Part shown: positions 33,230 to 42,672 of the stretch, piece after piece
Layout: each line of letters begins with the position of its first letter
Position numbering within the stretch: the stretch's first letter is position 1
From: CALSPH01 sp041690035
Lineage (GTDB): Bacteria > Bacteroidota > Bacteroidia > NS11-12g > UBA955
Direction: 5' to 3'
Length of the DNA: 50,118 nt
Assembly (NCBI GenBank): GCA_041690035.1
Contig: JBDNFC010000107.1
Location: 1-50,118, forward strand
Made by a program: the position numbers and the translations under genes
Notes under the pieces: generated by a model
Database searches by the model: none
What the model saw: the letters and a program-made list of their open reading frames with translations, nothing else
Told to the model about the DNA's origin: nothing

Positions 33230-34225
33230 TTAATCCACCATGCAAAAATTGCCAATATTCTCTTTTATCACGGCTAAAACATCAAAAACTTCATCAGCAG
33301 TTTTAGACATTACCAATTGATTTCTGTAAGTCTTTATACCATCATAACCTCTAAAATAGGGGCCATAATGTCTCTTCATTTCATTAAGTGCAAGGGTTTC
33401 ATTTTTCCATAATAGGCTTTTTTCTAAATGTATAGTGCATGCTGCTAAACGCTCTTCAAAACTTGGTTTTGGACAATGTGTTTTGGTAGTTAAATAATGT
33501 TTTATTTCTCTAAAAATCCATGGATATCCAATACTTGCGCGCCCTATCATAATTCCATCTACACCATAACGGTTCTTATATAACATCGCTTTTTCTGGGC
33601 TATCAATATCACCATTTCCAAAAATGGGAATGTGGATTCTAGGATTATTTTTAACCTTTGCAATCAAGCTCCAATCTGCCTCTCCCTTATAAAGCTGAGC
33701 CCTTGTTCGTCCATGTATACTCAATGCTTTAACCCCGATATCTTGTAGACGCTCAGCCACTTCTTCTATATTCTTGCTTTGCTCGTCCCAGCCTAGTCGT
33801 GTTTTTACTGTTACAGGGATATCCGTTTCTTTTATTACAGACTTAGTTAAACGTACCATTAGATTAATGTCTTTTAAAACTGCAGCACCAGCTCCTTTGC
33901 ACACTACTTTTTTTACTGGACAACCGAAATTAATATCAACCAAATCTGGTGAAGTTGCTGCAACTATTCGGGCAGAAATAGCCATGGCTTCTTCATCTCC
34001 ACCAAATATTTGTATGCCAATAGGTCGCTCGTAATCAAAAATATCAAGTTTTTGCTTAGATTTTATGGCATCCCTAATTAGGCCCTCACTGCTTATAAAT
34101 TCAGTAAACATAAGATCTGCGCCATGTTTTTTGCACAAATATCGAAAAGGAGGATCACTTACATCCTCCATTGGCGCCAACAAAAGCGGAAATTCTGGCA
34201 GCGTAATATTTCCAATTTTTACCAT
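33230..34225 (-). CDS. dusB: tRNA-dihydrouridine synthase DusB
   Basis: This FMN-dependent TIM-barrel enzyme reduces uridine in tRNA D-loops. LLLAPMEDVSDPPFR opens the barrel, NFGCPVKKVVCKGAG carries the catalytic Cys, and TVKTRLGWDE, IHGRTRAQLYKGEADW and GNGDIDSPEKA follow in the usual order. The frame is open to ATG 34261, but ATG 34225 (MVKIGNITLPEFP) matches the usual Bacteroidota N-terminus and leaves leader space before the divergent CPBP gene. That gives 331 residues. Confidence 0.93.
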   Translation of the reverse strand: MVKIGNITLPEFPLLLAPMEDVSDPPFRYLCKKHGADLMFTEFISSEGLIRDAIKSKQKLDIFDYERPIGIQIFGGDEEAMAISARIVAATSPDLVDINFGCPVKKVVCKGAGAAVLKDINLMVRLTKSVIKETDIPVTVKTRLGWDEQSKNIEEVAERLQDIGVKALSIHGRTRAQLYKGEADWSLIAKVKNNPRIHIPIFGNGDIDSPEKAMLYKNRYGVDGIMIGRASIGYPWIFREIKHYLTTKTHCPKPSFEERLAACTIHLEKSLLWKNETLALNEMKRHYGPYFRGYDGIKTYRNQLVMSKTADEVFDVLAVIKENIGNFCMVD

Positions 34226-34273
34226 TGATATTTTTGTGTTTAATTTGCAAAGATAAATCATTTAACAATTCGT

Positions 34274-35176
34274 ATGCAAAAAATTAGAATGCCGCCTCTC
34301 TCTGTTTTATTAATCTTTCTTGGCTTAACAATACTTTCTGTTATTATTTGCGGACTCTTGGGGGTTATAATTTTTGGCAAACTGCTCGATAATGTTTCTA
34401 TTAATTCCATTCTGAATAGTCAGTTTAGCAATTTAGAAATTAAAAAAAATGTGCTATTAGGGGCACAAGCATTTGCTAGTTTGATTGGTTTTGGATTGCC
34501 AATTTTAGCAATCCATAAAATTTTTTACTTATACGATGATAAAAACTATATTCCAAAAAGAAAAGTAAATGCTTTTATAATCATCCTTGCAATACCCTTT
34601 ATATTTATAGGGATGCAAGCACCCATAAATCTATTGTATGAATGGAGTAAACTTGTTTCATTTCCTGAATTATTTAAAAATTTAGAGAATAGTGCTCTAG
34701 AAATGCAAAAATTATTTATTGAAGGTAACGGAATCTTTAGCCTAATGATCAGCTTGGCAGTGGTAGCATTAATTCCTGCGGTTATCGAAGAATTTTTTTT
34801 TAGAGGAGCATTGCTATTTATTTTCAAAAAACTTTTTCCTCAAAAATTTCATTTACCCATTTTTTTGCAAGCACTCCTGTTTGCCTTGGTACATTTCAAT
34901 CCACCACAATTTTTTTCTATATTCATTATCGGTCTGTTATTTGGGTATATTGTAGGGTTTTATAAAAATATTTGGTACACGATAATACTCCACTTCATAA
35001 ATAATGCAATGGCTGTTTTAATGATATTTTATAAAGACAAGTTAAAACATATCTATTTGTTAAATGAGAATAATAATTACTCGGTTTGGGAATATATAGC
35101 AGGCTTTGTTTGCCTTGCAATTGGGCTAATACTATTTGAAAAAATTTATCAAAAATTAAAAATTAACCATGTTTAA
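34274..35176 (+). CDS. CPBP-family intramembrane metalloprotease
   Basis: The 300-residue membrane protein has about eight helices. The CAAX-protease/bacteriocin-processing (CPBP, ABI) motifs are EEFFFRGALL (the EExxxR motif), FALVHFNP (FxxxH-like) and HFINNAMAV (HxxxN). These form the metal site of Rce1-like proteases. Bacteroidota usually carry several, with unknown targets. It overlaps cdsA by 8 bases, so the two are expressed together. Confidence 0.9.
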   Translation: MQKIRMPPLSVLLIFLGLTILSVIICGLLGVIIFGKLLDNVSINSILNSQFSNLEIKKNVLLGAQAFASLIGFGLPILAIHKIFYLYDDKNYIPKRKVNAFIIILAIPFIFIGMQAPINLLYEWSKLVSFPELFKNLENSALEMQKLFIEGNGIFSLMISLAVVALIPAVIEEFFFRGALLFIFKKLFPQKFHLPIFLQALLFALVHFNPPQFFSIFIIGLLFGYIVGFYKNIWYTIILHFINNAMAVLMIFYKDKLKHIYLLNENNNYSVWEYIAGFVCLAIGLILFEKIYQKLKINHV

Positions 35177-36035
35177 AAGAGCAGTTTTTGGCAGTATTTT
35201 TGTTTCTATAGTATCCATTTGCCTTTATTTGGGGAGTTTTTATTGGATAATATTGCTCACTTTTTTCTTTGGTGTTAGCATTTATGAAATGCAAAAAAAT
35301 ACTATAAAGGAGAGTAAAACTTACCATGTAGTTATCAATAATACCCTCCTAATTCTTTGGTTTATTTGCAGCATTGTAGCTCATTACCACTATCAAGGCG
35401 TTTTTTCTACTACCACTATATTACCTTTACCTCTGGGATATTTAGCCGCTTTCTTATTTGCAATACCTACAATGCTTATTACTATCGGTATTGCATTAAT
35501 AGATGGTGAAAAAGCCAACTTTAAGCAATTGCAGCAGCAATATTTCTGTCTGTCCTACTTAGGTTTCGGATATTTGGCACTTGCATTTATAAGGCATGAT
35601 TTAATTATGGTTAGCGATATGTCGAATAGCCTTTATTTTGCTTTTGCGTCAGTAGTTGGTGTTTGGGTAAGTGACACTTTCGCATACCTCTTCGGCAAGT
35701 TTATAGGCAAGCATAAGCTCAATCCCAGTATTTCGCCAAATAAAACATGGGAGGGTTTTATTGGAGGAATTTTTGCCACCATAATTTTTCAATACCTTTT
35801 TCTTTTTATTTATTTAGAAGTGTGCACAAGCGTTGAAGCTATAATTTACGGAATGCTATTGAGCATCGTTGCCACAGCAGGCGACCTATTTCAATCGCTG
35901 TGGAAGAGAACAATGAAAATAAAAGACAGCGGAAAAATCATACCCGGCCACGGAGGCATTCTAGACCGAATGGATGCTCAATTGTTAGCTGCCCCTTTTT
36001 CTTTGTTTTATTGGATATTGCTGCATCATATATAA
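35169..36035 (+). CDS. cdsA: phosphatidate cytidylyltransferase
   Basis: The 288-residue polytopic membrane enzyme makes CDP-diacylglycerol from phosphatidate and CTP, the branch point of phospholipid synthesis. The CDS signature near the C-terminus is clear: SPNKTWEGFIGGI, GDLFQSLWKRTMKIKDSG and PGHGGILDRMDA with the catalytic aspartates. It ends only 3 bases from the convergent T9SS cargo gene. Confidence 0.95.
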   Translation: MFKRAVFGSIFVSIVSICLYLGSFYWIILLTFFFGVSIYEMQKNTIKESKTYHVVINNTLLILWFICSIVAHYHYQGVFSTTTILPLPLGYLAAFLFAIPTMLITIGIALIDGEKANFKQLQQQYFCLSYLGFGYLALAFIRHDLIMVSDMSNSLYFAFASVVGVWVSDTFAYLFGKFIGKHKLNPSISPNKTWEGFIGGIFATIIFQYLFLFIYLEVCTSVEAIIYGMLLSIVATAGDLFQSLWKRTMKIKDSGKIIPGHGGILDRMDAQLLAAPFSLFYWILLHHI

Positions 36036-36038
36036 AAA

Positions 36039-37034
36039 CTATTCTGCAATTTTGATGAAACGGCAAGTATGTGATTGATTACCCGCAATAATATGTGCAA
36101 AATATAAGCCGCTCTTCAAGGCAGAAATTTGAATCTGAATATTTTTTGATTCCATAATTAAAACACCCATGCTATTATAAATGGCCACATTGGAAATTTC
36201 TTTTTCTTGTATTCCCATAATAATTATTTCACTCACTGCTGGTATAGGTCTTATACTTATTAAAACATTCTGTTTGTTGCCATTTATTGATAATTGATCA
36301 ATTTTATTATTAATTACACCCACTGCATCCAAATCAAAGCCGCTACTGGCAAAAGGAGTAGGATATGGGTCATTAATTTTATTGCCATTTGCATCATAAC
36401 TGCAAAAAGAAGAATCTATACTGCCTACAACGTCAATGATTTTAATATACCTAATATTATTAATGTCTAAATTTGGTATATTTTTCAACTCTTCTAAATC
36501 AAAAGGTGTTCCATAAAATAACCTATACTTTCCTGCAAGATTATTTATTTTTGCAGGATCAGCTATAGCATCAAAAGGCCCAATTTGTTGATTTTGATCC
36601 AATAAACACGTAGCATTAAACCTAATAAAATGTATGCTATCACTGCTAACTTCTACAAAAGCTAGCTCTAAAAAACTATCTGAAAAACCATTCTCAAAAA
36701 CAGCAAAATCAAATCCTACCCCATTTATAATAGGATTATCAAATACTAACAAAGCCACTCCGCTATCTCCTAAACTCACTACACCATTTGAGCCTGCTTT
36801 TCCTCTTGCATCCTCTGGCAATCCCACAGTTGATCTACCCAAATTTTTATTTGCAATATCTAGGTACCCTCTATTGATAGTGCAGCTGCTGGCCCAAGCT
36901 AGAAAAATACTACTATCCTTATGTAGGGCAGTGCTGCCCAAAGTGCCCGCTGCACCAGAAAACTGTCCAATTAATTTTGAATGAGGGATGAATAAACATA
37001 AAATAAAAAAATGCTTTAAATAATGCATTATCAT
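36039..37034 (-). CDS. T9SS-sorted secreted protein of a conserved surface family
   Basis: The 331-residue protein has a signal peptide (1-24) and an N-terminal beta-sandwich-like domain. Its signatures are FDNPIINGVGFDFAVFENG, LELAFVEVSSDSIHF, NLAGKYRLFYGTPFDLEEL and SSGFDLDAVGVI (near residue 245). A T9SS type A tail (ALKSGLYFAHIIAG) follows. Homologues are common secreted proteins in Bacteroidota; I recall some beside outer-membrane cobalamin-uptake genes, but no such gene is present here, so function is left open. Two start ATGs lie six bases apart (37034, 37028). The gap to the PorE-like gene is 54 bases, so co-transcription is possible. Confidence 0.75.
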   Translation of the reverse strand: MIMHYLKHFFILCLFIPHSKLIGQFSGAAGTLGSTALHKDSSIFLAWASSCTINRGYLDIANKNLGRSTVGLPEDARGKAGSNGVVSLGDSGVALLVFDNPIINGVGFDFAVFENGFSDSFLELAFVEVSSDSIHFIRFNATCLLDQNQQIGPFDAIADPAKINNLAGKYRLFYGTPFDLEELKNIPNLDINNIRYIKIIDVVGSIDSSFCSYDANGNKINDPYPTPFASSGFDLDAVGVINNKIDQLSINGNKQNVLISIRPIPAVSEIIIMGIQEKEISNVAIYNSMGVLIMESKNIQIQISALKSGLYFAHIIAGNQSHTCRFIKIAE

Positions 37035-37088
37035 TGTTTGTATGCAATAAATACTGGGCTCATGAATTTTAAAAAAGCCCTAAATTAA

Positions 37089-39662
37089 CTAGCGTCTTTT
37101 TGGCAATAAATATAATACTCCGCCTTCTTCTTTCATTCCACTTGGATCAAATGTTCTGAAAACAGATTTACTCAATATAGGCAAAGCATCTACTTTTTCA
37201 TCAATAAATACCGTTACGTTGGTAATTTCATAATCGCCAAAACTTATATTTATTTTTATTTTATTACTAGGAAATTTTGTACCTCCTGGCCCTTTCATTT
37301 TTTCGCCTTCTAAGAAATCGCCTTTATTAATTACACCGGTTTTCATCCATTCTTCAACAATGGCAGCAGGAACTGAAGATTTACTGCTTCTCATATCCCA
37401 TGTCCATTGCAATTGTGCTTTTCCATTTGTGGATGCAGGTACAGTTTTAACACCATCTTTTTCTGTAATGGCTAATTTTATGCTCAAAGAATCTACTAAT
37501 TTGGCTGCTGCCTCAGATTCTGCCATTGCTTTCATTGCGCTGTCTTTTTGCCTTTTTTCTATCGCTTGCCTTGCAGAGTCTAGCCTAAATGCTTCTTTAT
37601 TATTGCTGCCCACGTTGGTATTAAAACTATCCATACCTTTAACAGTCTTATTTCTTGGATCAAAGTTAAAGTTTACAATTTTAATAGTGGTTCTTCTATT
37701 TCTTTGGTGCTCTATTTCAGAACAATTTACCTTGATAACAGCACCTTCGCAGGCACAATCATTAGCCAATTGAGATTCGCCATATCCACGGGCAAACATC
37801 CGCTTAGCATCCACACCTGTTTTTATAAGATAAGCAACCGCACTATCTGCCCTTCGCTGTGATAATTCCATATTGTAATCATAACTAGACCTGCAATCTG
37901 TATGAGAGCCTAACTCGATTACAATTCTTGGATATCTTACTAAAATAGCTTTGGCAAAACTATCTAAGGCTTGTGCCGCATCTGGCCTTATTTCAGCCCT
38001 ATTCAAATCATAATAAATTGGGATTTCCCAAATTTCTATCATCGATTTTAGTACAAAATTAGCAACAAAATTGGTGTCACATTTGCGTCTATAAGTGCTT
38101 ACATCTGAAGTATCTTTTGAAGGAAAATAATAATTGGTGTCGTTATTTGCGCTAATTCTATAATCTTTTCGCTCGTCTAACTCAATAAAATATGAACCCA
38201 TTGCATCAGTGGTCAACTCCTTAAAAATGCTATCTGGCGTAGAATAAATATGCACTTTACTCCCTGGCAAAGCTTTACCTGTAGTTGCATCAGTTACAAT
38301 TCCTTTTAATGTAAACTTGAGTGGTTTTCTAAAAAACTCATAAATATCATGTCCACCTTTACCACCATCTCTGTTAGAACTAAAAAAACCATGGTTTGGG
38401 TCTGAATTATCAAAAGTAATGGCAAAATCATCGCCACCACTATTTAGGGGAATAGACATATTTTCTGGTGTGCTCCACTCTTCTCCTACACCTTCTGAAA
38501 CAAACATATCCAAACCACCAAAACCAGGATGCCCATTTGAAGAAAAATACAACTTGTTGTCACTAGTTACATAAGGAAACATTTCAGATTTAGCAGTATT
38601 AATTGTTGGCCCTAAATTGATAGGATCGCCCCAAACTCTTCCTCTTCTTGTAAAATTAGAAACATAGATATCGTGTCCGCCTTCGCCACCTGGCTTATCA
38701 GAAGAGAAAAATAGTTTCTGTTCATCATCCGATAAACTTGGCTGTCCATAATTAGAAGCCGTATCATCTTCACAGAAACTTAACACCTCTGGTTCAGTCC
38801 AATCATTTCCTACTTTTTTGCTGCTATAAATTTTGCAATTTGGCTTTGTATTATCTCCATTGTTACAAATAGTAAAATACATCACATTATACCTTCTGCT
38901 AAAACAAGGTGTTCCATCATTGGCGACAGTATTTGGAACTTTTGGCAAAATTTCTGGCTTTCCCCATTTCTTAACAGTATTAGCAGTGCTCCTTTTTCCT
39001 CTTTTTTCTGGCTGAGCTTCTATTTTCCAAAGATCAGAAAATCCATATCCTGTCCAAGCATATTGCTTTACTTTTTTCTTTTCATTGGGGTTTCGGTCCG
39101 ATGTAAAATATAAAATGCCATCTTTTTTATCAGCTATCATTGGAGAATAGTCATTGTTTCTGGTATTGGCAATTTTAAAATTCTCTACAGTATACTGCTG
39201 ACAATCAGACTTCCATCCCAATGCCAATTCGCAGCCAGCTTTTTTGATTATTGCGTCTTTATCGCCTGGATAAATCTTTAAATAACTATCAAATTGCTTA
39301 ATTGCATCTCGATATTCTCCCTTTTTCTGCAACATAACACCTTTCATATAAATAGCTTGTGCATTATTTGGGTCTTTTTTCAATGCATTGTCATAAGATT
39401 TTATTGCTTTATCAAAGCTTTCAAAATTCCTGTAGGACTCACCTGCCATAAATGCCATTTCGCTTTTACGACTTTTTTCACCAGCTTTGCTTTTATATAA
39501 TTGCTCGTAAACCTCTGCTGCAAAAGCATATTGCTTGTTTTTGTAAAATTTTTCTGCATCCTCTAAAGAATATTTAGGCCCACAGCCATAAAATAAAACT
39601 AAGGCACTTATTGAAAACACTATTTTACTGATTGTTCGTTTAATAGAGATGATATAAAGCAT
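37089..39662 (-). CDS. porE: PorE-like TPR/PD40/OmpA lipoprotein with C-terminal retropepsin-like domain
   Basis: The 857-residue lipoprotein has lipobox FYGC (Cys27). Domains in order: TPR repeats (30-135), a PD40 beta-propeller (170-445, blades such as KLFFSSDKPGGEGGHDIYVS), a carboxypeptidase-regulatory domain (450-530), and an OmpA peptidoglycan-binding domain (545-670, GSHTDCRSSYDYNMELSQRR with the binding Asp and Arg). This is the layout of PorE, which anchors the type IX secretion machinery to peptidoglycan, although Bacteroidota also have paralogues. Beyond it lies a linker (670-745) and a domain (745-857) resembling retropepsin-like aspartic proteases: EWMKTGVINKGDFLEGEK, FGDYEITNVTVFI and ALPILSKSVF. 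DTGAS is replaced by D756-MRSS and the second Gly by Ser, so activity is doubtful. Confidence 0.85.
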   Translation of the reverse strand: MLYIISIKRTISKIVFSISALVLFYGCGPKYSLEDAEKFYKNKQYAFAAEVYEQLYKSKAGEKSRKSEMAFMAGESYRNFESFDKAIKSYDNALKKDPNNAQAIYMKGVMLQKKGEYRDAIKQFDSYLKIYPGDKDAIIKKAGCELALGWKSDCQQYTVENFKIANTRNNDYSPMIADKKDGILYFTSDRNPNEKKKVKQYAWTGYGFSDLWKIEAQPEKRGKRSTANTVKKWGKPEILPKVPNTVANDGTPCFSRRYNVMYFTICNNGDNTKPNCKIYSSKKVGNDWTEPEVLSFCEDDTASNYGQPSLSDDEQKLFFSSDKPGGEGGHDIYVSNFTRRGRVWGDPINLGPTINTAKSEMFPYVTSDNKLYFSSNGHPGFGGLDMFVSEGVGEEWSTPENMSIPLNSGGDDFAITFDNSDPNHGFFSSNRDGGKGGHDIYEFFRKPLKFTLKGIVTDATTGKALPGSKVHIYSTPDSIFKELTTDAMGSYFIELDERKDYRISANNDTNYYFPSKDTSDVSTYRRKCDTNFVANFVLKSMIEIWEIPIYYDLNRAEIRPDAAQALDSFAKAILVRYPRIVIELGSHTDCRSSYDYNMELSQRRADSAVAYLIKTGVDAKRMFARGYGESQLANDCACEGAVIKVNCSEIEHQRNRRTTIKIVNFNFDPRNKTVKGMDSFNTNVGSNNKEAFRLDSARQAIEKRQKDSAMKAMAESEAAAKLVDSLSIKLAITEKDGVKTVPASTNGKAQLQWTWDMRSSKSSVPAAIVEEWMKTGVINKGDFLEGEKMKGPGGTKFPSNKIKINISFGDYEITNVTVFIDEKVDALPILSKSVFRTFDPSGMKEEGGVLYLLPKRR

Positions 39663-39770
39663 ATATAAATTTGAAATGTATTAATTTTCAAAAATGCATA
39701 TAATATTTACTATTTGCAAATTTTTTTTAAAGTATTTTTAACCTAGATAATTTGAATAAAAAAAAATTAG

Positions 39771-40736
39771 CTAAAGGCTATCCAATTGCTTTTCTAAGTT
39801 TGGAAAAGTTTGCACTAGCCTTTTTTTCTCATCTAAAATTTTTTGCTTAAAATCTGCTACTTTGTCTATCTCTTTGCTCATCAATTTATGATTTTTCAAT
39901 AACACATATTTGCTAATTTGCTCACAAATTTGCTGAGTAGTTTCGCTAAAATACCGCTGCCAAAAAAAATCGTACAAATAAGAAATAGCCAACCTATTTG
40001 GATGCAATAGATCTGACTCATAGAAACGATAATCCCTTAAATCATCCATCATAATTTCGTATGCTGGAAAATAGAATACATTATCATTCTTTTCTTTAAC
40101 TTCTTGCATGCATAAATGTAAAATACTTTTGCTCAATTGGTTATTTTCAAACCCATCTTTTAAATGCCTAACAGGAGAGACAGTAAAGATAATTTTAGTG
40201 TTGGATTGTTTTAAAATAGTAGCAATTTCATTGAGCGCATCAGAAACTTCATTAATAGACAATAGCCTCTTTCTAAATTGCGATTGCGGCAATTTATGGC
40301 AATTTCCACATATTATTTTTTTATCAATATGTTCATATATCCATGATGTACCTATGCTTATTATGTGCACATTAGCTAAACTCGTTAGTTTTTCATAATA
40401 AATATTTGACATATCATTAAATTTTTTTTGCAAGGCATACTCATCTTTTGCAGCAAAACTGCTGTGCAATAACAAACTACCTGTTCCATTATTGTTCGTG
40501 ATAAAACTGCCCTTGTCTAAGTCTCTTTTTTCAACAATAAGCTTTAATAATTTTGCAATGCTAATAGGATTATACAATATTCCAAAAGGATTAGCGCTCA
40601 CATCAAAACCATCTTTCTTAAAATAAGAAACCATATTTTCTGCAAAACAAGAACCCAATAACTGGATTGTACAAGAATGATTGATTTCAAACATGGCTGG
40701 TTCTCTATATTTAAAGACTGTTCTAAAATGATTCAT
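39771..40736 (-). CDS. GSCFA-domain protein
   Basis: The 321-residue cytoplasmic-looking protein carries the name-giving motif LLGSCFAENM near the N-terminus, followed by NPFGILYNPISIAKLL. Downstream are IISIGTSWIY, FTVSPVRHLKDGF, and near the end DLLHPNRLAISYLYDFFW. These are the conserved blocks of the GSCFA family, a GDSL-like hydrolase relative with a probable Ser/His pair (GSCFA; LHPN). The substrate is unknown. It is divergent from the truncated haemoglobin gene. Confidence 0.9.
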   Translation of the reverse strand: MNHFRTVFKYREPAMFEINHSCTIQLLGSCFAENMVSYFKKDGFDVSANPFGILYNPISIAKLLKLIVEKRDLDKGSFITNNNGTGSLLLHSSFAAKDEYALQKKFNDMSNIYYEKLTSLANVHIISIGTSWIYEHIDKKIICGNCHKLPQSQFRKRLLSINEVSDALNEIATILKQSNTKIIFTVSPVRHLKDGFENNQLSKSILHLCMQEVKEKNDNVFYFPAYEIMMDDLRDYRFYESDLLHPNRLAISYLYDFFWQRYFSETTQQICEQISKYVLLKNHKLMSKEIDKVADFKQKILDEKKRLVQTFPNLEKQLDSL

Positions 40737-40779
40737 TTTTTATACAGCAAATAAAACATGAAAAAACTACATTTGTACC

Positions 40780-41127
40780 ATGCAAGACATAGCCACACCA
40801 AAAGATATTATAAAATTAGTGAATGCTTTTTATGATTTTGCAGCCCAAGACTCGCAAATTGGACATTTTTTTAAACACATAAATTGGCAAAAACATAAAC
40901 CACGCATGTGCATGTTTTGGGAATTTGCCTTACTAGAAATCCCACATCCTATTGGCTCTATTTTTGATTTACATGCTAAGCTGCCTATAAAATCTATCGA
41001 TTTTGATCATTGGATTAAGCTCTTTGATAAAACAATAGATACAAATTTTAAAGGACCAATTGCTAATCTTGCCAAACAAAAAGCAAAAATTATTGCCTAT
41101 ACCTTTAATGCCAAAATGAATGCTTAA
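40780..41127 (+). CDS. group III truncated haemoglobin
   Basis: This 115-residue 2-on-2 globin has FYDFAAQDSQIGHFFKHI forming the A/B-C region and MCMFWEFALL the E helix with its tryptophan. DLHAKLPIKSIDFDHWIKLF carries the proximal haem histidine (H65) and the conserved G-helix tryptophan. Group III globins are linked to oxygen, NO or nitrite chemistry, for example Campylobacter Ctb; the specific role here is unknown. Apparently monocistronic. Confidence 0.9.
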   Translation: MQDIATPKDIIKLVNAFYDFAAQDSQIGHFFKHINWQKHKPRMCMFWEFALLEIPHPIGSIFDLHAKLPIKSIDFDHWIKLFDKTIDTNFKGPIANLAKQKAKIIAYTFNAKMNA

Positions 41128-41216
41128 ATAATCGCCCCTTTTAATGTAATATTTTAAATATCCTTTAATTACAACTATTTAGGCAACCCGTATTGCTAGG
41201 TGTCGTTTTATAATAT

Positions 41217-41653
41217 TTAATTTTTCACAAATAATGAAAATGTTAAAAGCCAATTATCGTCCAACACTTGCACCTTTTCTAAAGCATTAAAATAAGCCAT
41301 TCGGGTATCATAATCGCCTTTTATATTGGCAATATCAAAACAACCTTTTCGGCTATATATTTATCTTGTGATGTTAAATGTTTAATAGATTCTATTGCAT
41401 AATACAAGTTAATAACCTCTAAGGGCTTGCGCATTATTTTTCCAGAAATAATCATCCCTGCATTTATAACTAAATTTGTTTCTTTAAGGGTTAGTGTGTT
41501 TCCTTCTACCCTGTTGCTTTCAAAAGTATGTTATAATGCCAATGCTTGAATCAACCTTTCATTCTCTAATTGATGATATTGATTTAGTTTTTCTTTTAAG
41601 GAATCTGCTTTTTTTAACAATATCAATAAGGAATGCGAACTATCCGATATTCT
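41217..41653 (-). pseudogene. relic of a Fic-domain AMP-transferase gene
   Basis: The minus strand encodes recognisable pieces of a Fic protein in a region with no intact gene. From 41653: helical KADSLKEKLNQYHQLENERL, an in-frame TAA at 41531-41533, then FESNRVEGNTLTLKE. This contains the (S/T)xxxE(G/N) inhibitory-helix motif as SNRVEGN and continues through KPLEVINLYYAIESIKH. The frame then shifts, and the C-terminal part of the family follows (FDIANIKGDYDTRMAYF, NALEKVQVLDDNW), ending at TAA 41217-41219. The whole catalytic core with HPFxxGNGR is missing between the pieces. So the gene carries a nonsense codon, a frameshift and an internal deletion. The rest of 41128-41839 shows nothing else. 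Confidence 0.8.
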
Positions 41654-41839
41654 CTAAAAAACTATGAACAGTTTACGTTTTAACCAACAGCTTTGATAAT
41701 TGAACAAAAAACTTGCTAGAAAGTGCCATTAAAAAAATAGAAATTGTTAAATAGTTTAAGCTTATATAAAATTATACCAAGTAAAGAAAACAGCACAACT
41801 TGGAAGGCCAAAAAATCTAAGCGATATAATTAAAAAAAA

Positions 41840-42586
41840 TTATTTTCCACCCAATTTGGCCTTAAAATAATCCCGATTCATAGCAGCAATATTGGAAAGA
41901 CTAATGCCTTTAGGACACTCTGCGCTGCATGCACCAGTATTAGTGCACGCTCCAAAACCCTCTGCATCCATATGCTCTACCATAGCAATAACTCTGCTAT
42001 TGCGCTCAGGCTGACCTTGTGGCAGGTGAGCAAGCTGAGAAATTTTTGCACTGGTAAATAACATGGCAGAAGAATTTTTGCAAGCCGCCACACATGCACC
42101 ACACCCTATGCAAGCTGCACTCATAAATGCATCATCTGCATCCTCCTTGGCTATTGGCAAACTATTGGCATCTTGGGCATTACCCGTATTCACACTGATA
42201 AACCCTCCCTTAGCAATGATTCTATCAAAAGCCCCTCTGTTAACAATTAAATCTTTGATAACAGGAAAAGCATTTGCTCTCCAAGGTTCTACAGTAATGG
42301 TATCGCCATCTTTAAAACTACGCATATGGAGCTGACAAGTGGTTACCCCTTGCAACGGCCCGTGCGCTCTTCCATTGATATGCATGCTACAACTACCGCA
42401 TATACCTTCTCTGCAATCATGGTCAAAAGCAATTGGCTCATCTCCCCCTACTATTAATTTTTCGTTTAATACATCAAACATCTCTAAAAAAGACATGTCA
42501 GGCGAAACATCGTCCACTTCATAATTCTGCAGTTTTCCTTGTGCTTTACTATTTTTTTGTCTCCAAACTTTTAAGTTTATTTTCAT
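41840..42586 (-). CDS. sdhB: succinate dehydrogenase iron-sulfur subunit
   Basis: The 248-residue subunit passes electrons from SdhA to quinone. The [2Fe-2S] ligands are C58, C63, C66 and C84 (CREGICGSC...VTTC). Two further cysteine sets, C159/C162/C165/C169 (CIGCGACVAAC) and C214/C220/C224, bind the [4Fe-4S] and [3Fe-4S] clusters. The spacing in the last set (CTNTGACSAEC) follows the type-B SdhB pattern of Bacteroidota. It is last in sdhCAB, 86 bases after sdhA. Confidence 0.96.
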   Translation of the reverse strand: MKINLKVWRQKNSKAQGKLQNYEVDDVSPDMSFLEMFDVLNEKLIVGGDEPIAFDHDCREGICGSCSMHINGRAHGPLQGVTTCQLHMRSFKDGDTITVEPWRANAFPVIKDLIVNRGAFDRIIAKGGFISVNTGNAQDANSLPIAKEDADDAFMSAACIGCGACVAACKNSSAMLFTSAKISQLAHLPQGQPERNSRVIAMVEHMDAEGFGACTNTGACSAECPKGISLSNIAAMNRDYFKAKLGGK

Positions 42587-42672
42587 ACTTTTATACTCTT
42601 TTTAAGATCTTTTAAATTATTACAGAAAACTAGAGCATTTACAATTTATTTCTCTTCACTGTCTGCTTTTAA

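Noticed and set aside
37360..37773. 137-codon plus-strand frame
   Set aside because: It is antisense to the well-supported PorE-like gene and looks like no known protein.
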